Shown here: positions 1-9,168 of the stretch, piece after piece | How the letters are laid out: every line of letters starts with the position of its first letter | Numbering within the stretch: the first letter of the stretch is position 1 | Source: Mycobacterium sp. | GTDB taxonomy: Bacteria > Actinomycetota > Actinomycetes > Mycobacteriales > Mycobacteriaceae | Assembly: GCA_021732005.1 (NCBI GenBank) | Contig: JAKFVT010000063.1 | Span: 124,001-188,000, forward strand | DNA: 64,000 bases | Direction of reading: 5' to 3' | Program-made: the position numbers and the translations under genes | Notes under the pieces: model-generated | Seen by the model: the letters and a program-made list of their open reading frames with translations, nothing else | Database searches by the model: none | Told to the model about the DNA's origin: nothing

Positions 1-317
1 GTCAGCATGGCGAGCAGACCCACCCCGGCGGCCATCGCGCCCTGCGTCGCGATGAGCAGCCGGCGGCGGTCGACTAGATCGGCGAGGACCCCCGACGGCA
101 ACGCCAGCAGCACCACCGGCAACGTCGTCGCGGTCTGCACCAGCGGAACCAAGACTGCGGCGCGCGGATCGCCGACGAGCATCCACTGCGCCCCGACGGT
201 CTGCATCCAGGTGCCGAGATTGGAGACGAGTTGCGCGATCCACAGCGCGCGGTAGATCGGTGATCGCAGCGGCGCCCAGGTCGAAGTCGGCCGCGCCGAT
301 TGGCCTGCCGATATCAT
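1..317 (-). CDS. MFS transporter, N-terminal fragment (runs off window)
   Basis: The first 105 codons of a minus-strand gene whose 3' part lies outside the window. The protein starts MISAGQSARPTSTW, then a first membrane helix (YRALWIAQLVSNLGTWMQ) and a second (VPLVQTATTLPVVLLALPSG), followed by LADLVDRRRLL, which resembles the loop 2-3 signature (motif A) of the major facilitator superfamily. The LGTWMQTVGAQW stretch is typical of the EntS-like branch of exporters. A purine-rich GGGGAG lies just upstream of the ATG. It follows recD on the same strand after 291 bases in which I see no gene, so it probably has its own promoter. The substrate cannot be inferred. Confidence 0.8.
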   Translation of the reverse strand, partial: MISAGQSARPTSTWAPLRSPIYRALWIAQLVSNLGTWMQTVGAQWMLVGDPRAAVLVPLVQTATTLPVVLLALPSGVLADLVDRRRLLIATQGAMAAGVGLLAML

Positions 318-608
318 CCGCCGCTCCCCCGTATCGCCTCCCGAATACTGTAGAAGAGCCACAATCCAAACCTGGGGTGACGGCAGCCGGCGAGGTACGG
401 CACGGGGCCGACTGCCGACCGCGTTTCACCAATCGCGCTCGCTGAGGCGCTGACGCACACGGCCCGTCGCATGCCCACTATGCGGCGCATCAGTCCCGCT
501 TCATAGACGGCGATGACGGGCATCGCCGGCCCGGCGGTCCAGCCGGGCCATTTCTGTCGCGGCTTGCAGGCTCAACTTGCTCCAAAAGGGCTGCCGTTCG
601 GCCCCGGG

Positions 609-2342
609 TCAGGCCAGCAGCCGGCGACTGAGCCCGCTGGCTCGCACCGCCCGTCGCCCGACCGCGGCGCGCAGCTGCTCAGCCGAGCCCACCACCCGCA
701 CCTTCGTCTTGGCCCGAGTCACCGCGGTGTACAACAACTCCCGGCTCAGCAACCGTGAATCCGTCGGCGGCAGAAGCACCGTCACCTCCGCGACCTGACT
801 GCCCTGACTCTTGTGGATCGTCATCGCATGCATGGTCTCGATATCGGCCAGGCGGCTGGTGGCGAACTCGGCGGGCCCGTCCGCTCCGGCCACCGCCACC
901 CGCAAAACACCGTCGCGCAGCACGGTCACCCCGATGTCGCCGTTGTAGAGCCGCAGCCCGAAGTCGTTGGCGGTGACCAACACCGGCCGGCCCGCGTACC
1001 ACGAAGCCCATTGGGGGGCATCGGTTTCCTCGGCCAACCACCGCTCGACCTGCCGGTTCCAGTACGCCACCCCGTGCGGCCCGCGCCGGTGCGCACACAG
1101 CAGCCGGTGCTCCTCCAGGGTGGCCAGCGCCGCCTGCCCGTTGCCGAGAACCGCGGCCTCGCGCAGGCGGATCGCATGCGGAACCAGCACCCGGCGAAGC
1201 GCTGTGGTGGGCTCTTCGGTGTCGATCCATTCGATGTGCTCACCACCGGCGTGCAGGACGTCGATCGCGCGGTTGGCGTCACCGATCCGGATCGCCAGTG
1301 CCAGCGCCCCGATGGAGGCGCCGAACCGGTGTGGCGTGATCAGCTTGGCCACCGGCGTATCGCCGCGCGCACTGAGCCCCTCCACCAAATCGGCCAGTAC
1401 AGCACCGGCTTCCACCGAGGCCAGCTGGTCGGGGTCACCGACCAGCAGCAGCCGCGACTCCGGCCGGACCGCTTCGACCAGGCGGGCCATCATCGTCAGC
1501 GACACCATCGACGTCTCGTCGACAACGATCACGTCGTGCGGCAACCGGTTCTCCCGGTGATGCCGGAACCGTGCCGAAGTCCTGGGCAGCGGACCCAGCA
1601 GCCGGTGCAGCGTGGTGGCGCGCAGCCCCTTCAGCCGGTCGCGATCGGCGGGCGTCAGTTCGTCGACTTCAGCCTGCACCGCCTCCTGCAGTCGGGCGGC
1701 CGCCTTACCCGTCGGCGCGGCCAGCGCGATGCGCAGCCCCGGTGTTCCTTCCAGCTCCGCCTGCTCGGCCAGCAGTGCCAGCAGCCTCGCCACGGTGGTG
1801 GTCTTGCCGGTGCCCGGCCCCCCCGTCAGCACCGTGAGCCCCTGGGCCAGGGCGACCTCCGCGACTCGGCGTTGTTCGTCATATCCCGCCGGGAAAAGCC
1901 TTGCAACGTCCGGCAATCGGCGCTGCGGCCGGGCAGCCGCCAGTGCCAACACGTCGGCGGCGACCTGGCGTTCCTCCAACCAGTACCGGTCGAAGTACAG
2001 CAGGTCTTCGTCAAGGTGCAACACCGCCGGTGAGCGCAGCAGTGGGCTGGCCGCGACGGCCGCCAGCCACTCCCCCGGCTCCGGCCACGGCAAGCCCTCG
2101 ATGTCGACCTGCGCCGGCACCGCCGCGAGTTCCACGCACACCGACCCGCCGCGCACCGCGCGCACCACGAACGCGATCGCCAACGCGACCCGCTCGTCGG
2201 GCTCCTTGCCCAGCGCCGTCAACCGTTGGGCGACGAGAACATCAGACGCTTCGATGGCCCCGGCTTCGTTGAAGACCCGCAGTAATCCGGTGGCGCCGGC
2301 ACAGAGCCGCCAATCCGCGGCATCGGTCACCTCGACGGTCAT
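609..2342 (-). CDS. recD: Exodeoxyribonuclease V subunit alpha RecD
   Basis: 577-residue RecD, the 5'-3' superfamily 1 helicase of RecBCD, which processes double-strand DNA ends. Visible helicase motifs: Walker A TGGPGTGKTTT near residue 173, Walker B VVDETSM, the MTIHKSQGSQ motif and YTAVTRAKTKVRVV near the C-terminus. Length fits actinobacterial RecD. Its ATG overlaps the recB TGA by 4 bases (ATGA), indicating translational coupling in the operon recC-recB-recD. In mycobacteria RecBCD is known mainly for single-strand annealing and degradation rather than for RecA-dependent recombination, where AdnAB acts. Nothing appears truncated. Confidence 0.97.
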   Translation of the reverse strand: MTVEVTDAADWRLCAGATGLLRVFNEAGAIEASDVLVAQRLTALGKEPDERVALAIAFVVRAVRGGSVCVELAAVPAQVDIEGLPWPEPGEWLAAVAASPLLRSPAVLHLDEDLLYFDRYWLEERQVAADVLALAAARPQRRLPDVARLFPAGYDEQRRVAEVALAQGLTVLTGGPGTGKTTTVARLLALLAEQAELEGTPGLRIALAAPTGKAAARLQEAVQAEVDELTPADRDRLKGLRATTLHRLLGPLPRTSARFRHHRENRLPHDVIVVDETSMVSLTMMARLVEAVRPESRLLLVGDPDQLASVEAGAVLADLVEGLSARGDTPVAKLITPHRFGASIGALALAIRIGDANRAIDVLHAGGEHIEWIDTEEPTTALRRVLVPHAIRLREAAVLGNGQAALATLEEHRLLCAHRRGPHGVAYWNRQVERWLAEETDAPQWASWYAGRPVLVTANDFGLRLYNGDIGVTVLRDGVLRVAVAGADGPAEFATSRLADIETMHAMTIHKSQGSQVAEVTVLLPPTDSRLLSRELLYTAVTRAKTKVRVVGSAEQLRAAVGRRAVRASGLSRRLLA

Positions 2343-5300
2343 GCCGCCACCCCCGGTCCGTCGAGCAGGTCGGACACCGCCAGCACCAGCTCGGCGGGTG
2401 GCCGCCAGCTGAACACGCCGGCAGGGTGATCACCGGCGGTGGGCGTGTCCGGGCCACACATACCGCGGACGAACAGATACAGCACGCCACCGAGGTGCCG
2501 CTCCGGCTGGTACCCCGGCTGCCGCCACCGCAGGAATCGGTGCAGCACAACGCTGTACAGCAGCGCCTGCAGGGGATAGTCGGAATGCAGCATCGCCTCG
2601 GCCATCCGCTCGCGGTCATAGTCGGCGGCAGACAGCGGGCGGTCGGCCTCCCCCAGCCAGTTGGTCTTGTAGTCGACCACCAGATAGCGATGCCCCGCAC
2701 CGTCGGGTATCCGCAACACCGCGTCGACAGATCCGGACAGATAGCCGCGCAACGACTGCGCACCGAGCGGGCCGCCGCTGAGCCGCTCCACGTAGGGAGC
2801 CAGCGGGTCGTCGGCAGGCAGGTGCTCGCTCAGCAGCCGGCCGACGTCAGCCAGCCGGGTCTCGGGTCGGCCCGTCCCCCGATCACCGCCGGACAGTGGG
2901 AACTCGAAGTCCATCTCGCACAACCGGTCCCGCAATCCGATCTGGCGCAACGTCAGGCCCCCGGCCAGCGGGCCGAGCGGGGTGTCGTGCATCGGCACCA
3001 GGGCGGCGGCCAGTTCCGCCGCGTCGACGTCCACCGGCCACCACACCGAATGCCGGTCGATCTGGGTCTGCAGTTCAGCCGCCAAGTCGCCGGCGAACGG
3101 GTCGGCGGATTCCAGGACCGCGTGCACCAGGCTGCCGAACGTGGCGCCGGCCGGCAGGTCGGCCATCGGGGAGGGCAGGTCCGCTCCCGACGGCGGTGCG
3201 CTCACCGCAATGTCGGCGACCTCGTCGTCGAGCTGCATCACCTCGGGCTCGCTGCCGACCCCGGTCGTCTCAGCGGCGCGGATCAGGCCGGAGTACGAGG
3301 TCCGCCGCCACGTGGTGTCGATACTGCGATGAAAGTGCCTGACACCAAGGTCTTCTCGTGGCTGCTGCACGGCCAGCTCGACCGGGTCGGCGACGATCGC
3401 CTCTTCCAGCACCGGGCCGCCCACGGTCTCCCATTCCCTCAGCAGGGCCACCGCCTCGGCGTCGTCGACCCGCTCAGGATCGCAGCGGTCCGGAACCGTG
3501 CTCTGCCCGGGACGGCGGCCCCGCAGCAGGCGGGACAGGCCGCCGTTGGGTTCATCCCAGGACGGCGCCCACCACGTCACCACCTGCGACTGGGCCCGCG
3601 TCATCGCGACATACGTCAGCCTGGTCTCCTCACCGGCGGACTCCTGCCTGCCGAGCCGCTGCGCGGTCGCCAGCTCGGCACTCTGGTCGCCGCCGACGTG
3701 CAGACAGCGCCGCTCCTGGTCGTGGAAACGGACCAGATCCTCGCTGCGCACATAGCGATTGAACGCCAACGGCAGATAGACGATGGGGAACTGCAGCCCC
3801 TTGCTCACCCACACCGTCATGATCTGCACCGCGGCGGCGTCACTGTCGAGGCGCCGGTTTCGCTCCGGCGCTCCGCTGCGCTCCTCACGCTGGGTACGCA
3901 GCCAGTCGCGTAATGCGGTGAGGCTGAGCTGTTCCCGGTGGGACACCTCATGCAGCAGTTGCGTGACGTGGGCAAGGTCGGTCATGTTGCGTTCGCCGCC
4001 GGCCCAGGACAGCACCCGCCGGCCCATACCCGCCAGCTGTGCCGCCTCGAACACCGCCGCCACGCCGGCTTCACGGGCATGATCTGCCCACTGCCTCAAG
4101 GTATTCGCGATCCGGTCGGTCAGCGCGTCACCGCCGTTGGCGAGCTCCTCGGCGGTGTTGCCGAAGAACATCGTGGTGGCGGCGGCTCGCACCAGGCCGG
4201 GGCGGTGCAACTGGTCGAAGGCCTCCAGCAGGCTCAGCCAGTCGTCGGCGGCCTGCGACTTGAGCACATCGGTGTCACCGGTGTAGACGGCCGGAACGCC
4301 CACGGCCACCAGCGCGTCGAAGCACGCCCTGGCGTCGGCGTGGCTTTCGGTGATGACGGCGATGTGGTTGGCCCGCAGCGGGTCGCCGTCGAAGGTGGCC
4401 TCGCTCGCCAGGAGCACGGCGATATCGGCCGCCAGGTCGGCGGCGACGTAGGGGCGTAAGGCGTCCATGCGGATGGTGCGGGTACCCCGCTGTCCGAAGC
4501 TTTCCCTGCTGATCACGCGCAGCCGGAACGGGTCGTTGCGCGGGGCGCCCGCCAATCGGTGGCCTCGGTGGTGGGCCTGCACGGGAAGGACTTTGATGTC
4601 CGGGTCGCCGAGCTCCGCGCCGCCCAACACGTTCTGCAGGCGGTCGACCAGCACCGAATCGCTGCGCCAGTTCACGCCGAGGGTGCGGCGTTGCCCCGCG
4701 GTCTTGGCGGCATGCAGGTAGGTGAAGATGTCCCCGCCGCGGAACGCGTAGATCGCCTGCTTGGGATCGCCGATGAGGATGAGTGTCGACTGACCGCTGA
4801 ACGCGCGCTCGATCACCTGCCACTGCACCGGATCGGTGTCCTGGAACTCGTCGACCATCACCACTGACCACCGCTGGTGCATGCGGGTCGCGGCCGGCGA
4901 CGCGGCTGATTCCAGCGCATCGGCCAGCCGGCCGAGCAGATCGTCATAGCTGAGGATCCCGCGCCGACGTTTGCGCCGATCCAACTCGGCCAGAACATCG
5001 TTGGCGAAGCCGACCCGGACCGCGGGCTGCGAACCCGGCGGCGGATCCAGCGGCCGCAGCTCGGTGCCCGGATTCGCGACCACCTCGCGCCCCAGCTTCA
5101 GCGCCTCGCCGCGGGTGATCGGCGGCTGCTCACGCTCCTGGCCGAAGTGGGCCAGGTACAGGTCGTCGACGATCTCGGCAACCAGTTCGTCCACGCTCTC
5201 GGCCAGCGTCACATGGGAATCGGTATCCCCGGCGACACCAAGGGATTTGAGCACCAGATGGCAGAACTGGTGGGTCGTGGCGATCGTCGCGGCATCGAAA

Positions 5301-5638
5301 CCGGCCAGCGCGTCGCGCAACCGGTGTCGACGTTCGGCCAGTTCGCTTGGCGCACCATGGGTGAGCGAAGCCAGAACGTCGTTGCCCTGGGCCAGTTCTG
5401 GGTCGTCGAACGCGCGCAACGCCTCCTGCAGCGCGTGACGTACGCGCTCCCGCAACTCCTGGGTGGCCGCGCGACTGAATGTGATCAACAGCATCTGGTC
5501 CAGCCTGGCCCGGCCCTCTGCCACGTAGCGGGTCACCAGCGCGGCGAGCGTGTACGTCTTGCCCGTCCCGGCGCTGGCTTCCAGCACGGTGGTCGAACCG
5601 TGCTCCGGCAGGGGTCCCAGCAGATCGAACTGCTCCAT
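2339..5638 (-). CDS. recB: Exodeoxyribonuclease V subunit beta RecB
   Basis: 1099-residue helicase-nuclease RecB. The N-terminal UvrD-like helicase has Walker A LEASAGTGKTYT around residue 27, DEFQDTDPVQW (Walker B) and IGDPKQAIYAFRGGD. The C-terminal nuclease domain has LVVDYKTNW, the DYK part of the Mg-dependent nuclease site, preceded by a conserved SGSVDAVLRI. The start was placed at MEQFDLLGPLP, because this ATG shares one base with the recC stop (TGATG) whereas an upstream in-frame start would sit inside recC. It should form the RecBCD complex with the flanking gene products. Confidence 0.97.
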   Translation of the reverse strand: MEQFDLLGPLPEHGSTTVLEASAGTGKTYTLAALVTRYVAEGRARLDQMLLITFSRAATQELRERVRHALQEALRAFDDPELAQGNDVLASLTHGAPSELAERRHRLRDALAGFDAATIATTHQFCHLVLKSLGVAGDTDSHVTLAESVDELVAEIVDDLYLAHFGQEREQPPITRGEALKLGREVVANPGTELRPLDPPPGSQPAVRVGFANDVLAELDRRKRRRGILSYDDLLGRLADALESAASPAATRMHQRWSVVMVDEFQDTDPVQWQVIERAFSGQSTLILIGDPKQAIYAFRGGDIFTYLHAAKTAGQRRTLGVNWRSDSVLVDRLQNVLGGAELGDPDIKVLPVQAHHRGHRLAGAPRNDPFRLRVISRESFGQRGTRTIRMDALRPYVAADLAADIAVLLASEATFDGDPLRANHIAVITESHADARACFDALVAVGVPAVYTGDTDVLKSQAADDWLSLLEAFDQLHRPGLVRAAATTMFFGNTAEELANGGDALTDRIANTLRQWADHAREAGVAAVFEAAQLAGMGRRVLSWAGGERNMTDLAHVTQLLHEVSHREQLSLTALRDWLRTQREERSGAPERNRRLDSDAAAVQIMTVWVSKGLQFPIVYLPLAFNRYVRSEDLVRFHDQERRCLHVGGDQSAELATAQRLGRQESAGEETRLTYVAMTRAQSQVVTWWAPSWDEPNGGLSRLLRGRRPGQSTVPDRCDPERVDDAEAVALLREWETVGGPVLEEAIVADPVELAVQQPREDLGVRHFHRSIDTTWRRTSYSGLIRAAETTGVGSEPEVMQLDDEVADIAVSAPPSGADLPSPMADLPAGATFGSLVHAVLESADPFAGDLAAELQTQIDRHSVWWPVDVDAAELAAALVPMHDTPLGPLAGGLTLRQIGLRDRLCEMDFEFPLSGGDRGTGRPETRLADVGRLLSEHLPADDPLAPYVERLSGGPLGAQSLRGYLSGSVDAVLRIPDGAGHRYLVVDYKTNWLGEADRPLSAADYDRERMAEAMLHSDYPLQALLYSVVLHRFLRWRQPGYQPERHLGGVLYLFVRGMCGPDTPTAGDHPAGVFSWRPPAELVLAVSDLLDGPGVAA

Positions 5639-8600
5639 CAGGCACCGTCCTCGGCACGCAGCAGCGGTGCCCACAGCCGTGCCGCATAGGCCCCCAACCG
5701 GGTCAGTTCACCGGGCGCTTCCTCCCCGGGGCGCGGTTCGGTCAGCAACGGGTCCAGATCGGGCTCCCGGCCCCAGACCCGCTCGATGGCGCGGTCATCA
5801 CGTTCGTACCGCCACTTCGACCACGCTTCGCTTCGAGGGTCTTGGCCGCTGATCCGTGCCACCGCCCAGGCATGAGACGTCTTGATGGGCAGGGGAATCG
5901 GTTCGCGGCGGCCGGCATCGTAGATCGCGACCAGATCCCGGAGCAGCACGGCCGGGTCCTCCTGCGGCGCCCCCAGAGTGCGCTCGACCACTCCGTTGCG
6001 GCGCCGCTGCCTGCCGATGCACACCGCGGACCACTGCCCCGGATATGCGGCACACAGGGCCAGCATCGGGATCCAGGCCCGCAGCAGGTGCGGGGCATCC
6101 AGTTTGGAGAACGTCACCTCCAGAAGCCGCTTGCCGTACACGCCGGAGATGGTGCCGGTGAGACGACGGCCGCCGCCCAGATCGACGTCCACGTCGTAGG
6201 CCTGCGGGGTCCCGGTTCGATGGGCCAACGCCGCCCGGGCCAGTTCGGTTGCCTGGTCGCGTAATTCGCTGGCGGTCCGCCAGCCCAGCCGCCCAGGCGG
6301 CAACGTGCCTCGGCGCCATTCCGCCTGCCCGGCCCGGTCGGGATCCATTCCGGCGAGCATGTCGGTGAGTAACCGCTGCCCGACGGTCCACTGCTGCAGG
6401 TTGTCGATCTCGACGGGCATGGCGTCCTCGACGCCCTCGACGTCCCACGGCAGCGTCACGTCGAGGGCGGTGAAGAAGCCCTTGACGGGATTGGCGAAGA
6501 ACTTCGACAGATCGGCCAGCGTGACATCGTCAGGGCCGGGCGCGGGCAGCGGATTCGCCAGCAGGTCGGGCTGCTCGGGGCGGTGGCCGCCGGTGATCGA
6601 GGCGGCAGCGAGCACGCTCGAATCGAAGGTGAACGGTTCGGCGGGCACCCCGAGCGCACCCGGCGTCACATTGCGAACATCGAAGGGCTGCAACGGGTGC
6701 CGAATGAGAATCTCCTCGCGGACCGGCACCTCCGTGGCGCGGTCCAGCGCGTCGAGCAGTTCGGCCAGCGGAACCGCCGGCGGCCGGGGTTGCCCGGAGT
6801 ACTCGTTGGCTCCCGTATAGGTGATCACCAGCTTGTCGGTGGCGGCGCAGATCGCGTCCAGCAGCAGCTGACGGTCTTCGGAGCGGATGTCGCGCTCACC
6901 GGTCCGCGGGTCGCGGGCCAGCACGTCGTCGCCGTCGACCACGCCGATCCGGGGAAACACGGTGTCGTCCAAACCGACCAGGCACACCACCCGGTGCGGC
7001 ACCGAGCGCATCGGAACCATGGTGCACACCGTCAGCGTGCCGGTGCGGAAGTTCGCGCGGGTCGGCCGCCCGGACAGATGCCGGCCCAGCAGGGCGATGA
7101 CATCCGGCAGCCGCAGATCGGTGTCCGCCCGGTGGCCGGCGGAGGTCAGCACGTCGCCGAATTCGCGTTGCAGTTGACTTGTCTGCCAGGCGTCGTCGCC
7201 GGTGGTCACCGTGAGCATGCCGACACCGTCCTGCAGTGCGGTCAGCCACTGCCGCAACGGCCGGACCCCGCTCAGCGAGTCGACGATGCGCTGCAACCGG
7301 CCCACATACTCGGCCAGCCGGCCCGCCAGCTCCACACTGTTGCTGCCGACATCGTCGAGCGGCAGCGTCACGTCCAGCCAGTCCTTCGAATCGTCGGACA
7401 TAGCCACCCCGGCGAGCACCCGATCCAGGCCGAACCGCCAGGTGTTCTGGATGAACGGGATCCCGAACGGGGCGCGGTGCTCGGCATCGAAGCCCCACCG
7501 GATGTTGGCCTGCTGCACCCAGCGGGTGATGGTCTCCAGGTCGTCGTCGGTGAAGGCGAATCGCGCCCGCACCGGTTCGAGATGGGCGAAGTCCAATACC
7601 TCGGTCGCCGTCACCCGGCTGCCGGCCAGCGCCAGCAGCTTCGCCGCCACCCCGAGCAGTGGGTTCGTCTGGATCAGCGCACGATCGGCCAGCCGAACCC
7701 GAAGCTGGTGGGCGGGATGCGCACCTGGTACCACGTCGCCGAGGCCGAAGTCCGCGACGATCAGCGGGGCGTAGGTCTCGATGTCCGGGCACATCACCAG
7801 GATGTCGCGCGGTTCCAGCGTGCGGTCCTCGGCGAGCAGACCGAGCAGGACCTCACGCAACACGTCGACCTGGCGGGCTGCGCCGTGGCAGCTGTGCACC
7901 TGCACCGATCGGTCACCGGCATACGAGCGGCCCTGCGGCCGTTCGGCATTGGCGGCGATATCGGACTGCAGCCAGCCCAGCAGCGTGTTCGGAAGACGTT
8001 CGGCACCCAGGAACTCGTCGGTGGCCACCGAAGCGGGCAGGCCCCGCTGGAGTTCGCGGACGTCGCGGCCAAGGGTGGCCAGCAACGGGTGGGTGGCGAG
8101 CCGGTGGCTGGTGTCCTCGCTGCGCGCCACGGTGCCACGCACGTCGTTCAGCGCGGTCCACAGGGCGGCGCTGGGATGCGGCAGCCACAGGTGCACATCG
8201 TGGTGTTCGGCCAACGCGCCGACGAGTTCGATCTCGGTGCTCGGCAGCCGGGTATGCCCGAACAGCGACAACCTGGCAGGCAGATCCGCACCTGACTCAT
8301 TGAGCCGGGCAAGTGTTTTCGCGTGCCGCTCGTGGGGCGGGTCGATGCCCATGCTGGCGACCAGGGCACGCCAGAGGTGTGGCTGCCAGCGCAGGTCGAC
8401 GTCCAGACCGTCGGGCTCGCCGGCCAGCCACTCGACCAGGAGCAGGGGGCGCTGGCGGGCGTAGGAGGCGAACAGCGCGGCGAGCCGGCGGGCCACCGCG
8501 TACCGCCTGCCCCGTCGCAGTTCCTTCTCTTCGTCGGCCACGAAGTGCCCGAGGTGGGTGGCCAGGGTCCGGCACCACGGCTCGTCGAGGCTGGCGTCGA

Positions 8601-8901
8601 TGACCTCGAGCAGCGGCCAGGCCATCGCGTCGGGCGACCACGGATCGTCGTCATCGGTTCCCGCGATCTCCGCGATCAACGATGCCGGCGACCGGAACGA
8701 CACCCCGGCACAGACACCCCCGGCGCCGTCCCCGCCGCCCAGGACGTGCGACAGCCGCTGACTGAGCCAACGCTCCACACCGCGGGCCGGCACCACCACC
8801 AGCTCGCTGGCGAACGGGTCTGATTGCGGGACGGCCAGCAGCGCGCCGAGACCGTCGGCGAGCAGGTCGGTTCGCTCGGCGCGGTGCAGGTGCAGGGCCA
8901 T
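5638..8901 (-). CDS. recC: Exodeoxyribonuclease V subunit gamma RecC
   Basis: 1087-residue RecC, the non-catalytic subunit with a degenerate helicase fold that scans DNA for the recombination hotspot and splits the strands in RecBCD. The protein starts MALHLHRAERTDLLADGL and contains VVPARGVERWLSQRLSH, typical of RecC. The reading frame stays open upstream to about 9426, but the family N-terminus and a TACGGT box exactly 7 bases before the ATG at 8901 support this start and a leaderless mRNA. First gene of the recC-recB-recD operon, divergent from the large cellulase gene. Confidence 0.96.
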   Translation of the reverse strand: MALHLHRAERTDLLADGLGALLAVPQSDPFASELVVVPARGVERWLSQRLSHVLGGGDGAGGVCAGVSFRSPASLIAEIAGTDDDDPWSPDAMAWPLLEVIDASLDEPWCRTLATHLGHFVADEEKELRRGRRYAVARRLAALFASYARQRPLLLVEWLAGEPDGLDVDLRWQPHLWRALVASMGIDPPHERHAKTLARLNESGADLPARLSLFGHTRLPSTEIELVGALAEHHDVHLWLPHPSAALWTALNDVRGTVARSEDTSHRLATHPLLATLGRDVRELQRGLPASVATDEFLGAERLPNTLLGWLQSDIAANAERPQGRSYAGDRSVQVHSCHGAARQVDVLREVLLGLLAEDRTLEPRDILVMCPDIETYAPLIVADFGLGDVVPGAHPAHQLRVRLADRALIQTNPLLGVAAKLLALAGSRVTATEVLDFAHLEPVRARFAFTDDDLETITRWVQQANIRWGFDAEHRAPFGIPFIQNTWRFGLDRVLAGVAMSDDSKDWLDVTLPLDDVGSNSVELAGRLAEYVGRLQRIVDSLSGVRPLRQWLTALQDGVGMLTVTTGDDAWQTSQLQREFGDVLTSAGHRADTDLRLPDVIALLGRHLSGRPTRANFRTGTLTVCTMVPMRSVPHRVVCLVGLDDTVFPRIGVVDGDDVLARDPRTGERDIRSEDRQLLLDAICAATDKLVITYTGANEYSGQPRPPAVPLAELLDALDRATEVPVREEILIRHPLQPFDVRNVTPGALGVPAEPFTFDSSVLAAASITGGHRPEQPDLLANPLPAPGPDDVTLADLSKFFANPVKGFFTALDVTLPWDVEGVEDAMPVEIDNLQQWTVGQRLLTDMLAGMDPDRAGQAEWRRGTLPPGRLGWRTASELRDQATELARAALAHRTGTPQAYDVDVDLGGGRRLTGTISGVYGKRLLEVTFSKLDAPHLLRAWIPMLALCAAYPGQWSAVCIGRQRRRNGVVERTLGAPQEDPAVLLRDLVAIYDAGRREPIPLPIKTSHAWAVARISGQDPRSEAWSKWRYERDDRAIERVWGREPDLDPLLTEPRPGEEAPGELTRLGAYAARLWAPLLRAEDGA

Positions 8902-8908
8902 CGGGATC

Positions 8909-8914
8909 ACCGTA
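8909..8914 (-). promoter_or_regulatory. Probable -10 box of recCBD, leaderless
   Basis: TACGGT on the minus strand, 7 bases before the recC ATG. This spacing puts the transcript start at or next to the start codon, the common leaderless arrangement in mycobacteria. No clear -35 was recognised. Confidence 0.55.
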
Positions 8915-9168
8915 GCCGCGCGGGGGGACATAGCCGCCGCGCGACCGTGCTGCCACGGCCGCGAAATCACGCCGAACCCCGCCATGCCGGTGCGTTCAGC
9001 ACACCGAGCCAGCCGGCCCCAGCTGTGTCCAGGCCTTTGACTCCCCCGCCAAATTTGTCCAGGGCATGTACACAGCAAAGGCTTTTTTGGGCTGACTTTC
9101 GGTGAAATGCGTGACATGTCTGCACCATTCAGCAACGCTGTGAAGTCTCGTGGAGGAAGGGCAGAGCA

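Noticed and set aside
314..523. Open frame of 69 codons on the minus strand between recD and the MFS gene
   Set aside because: It covers the MFS upstream region, has no recognisable start signal or family, and overlaps the MFS start.
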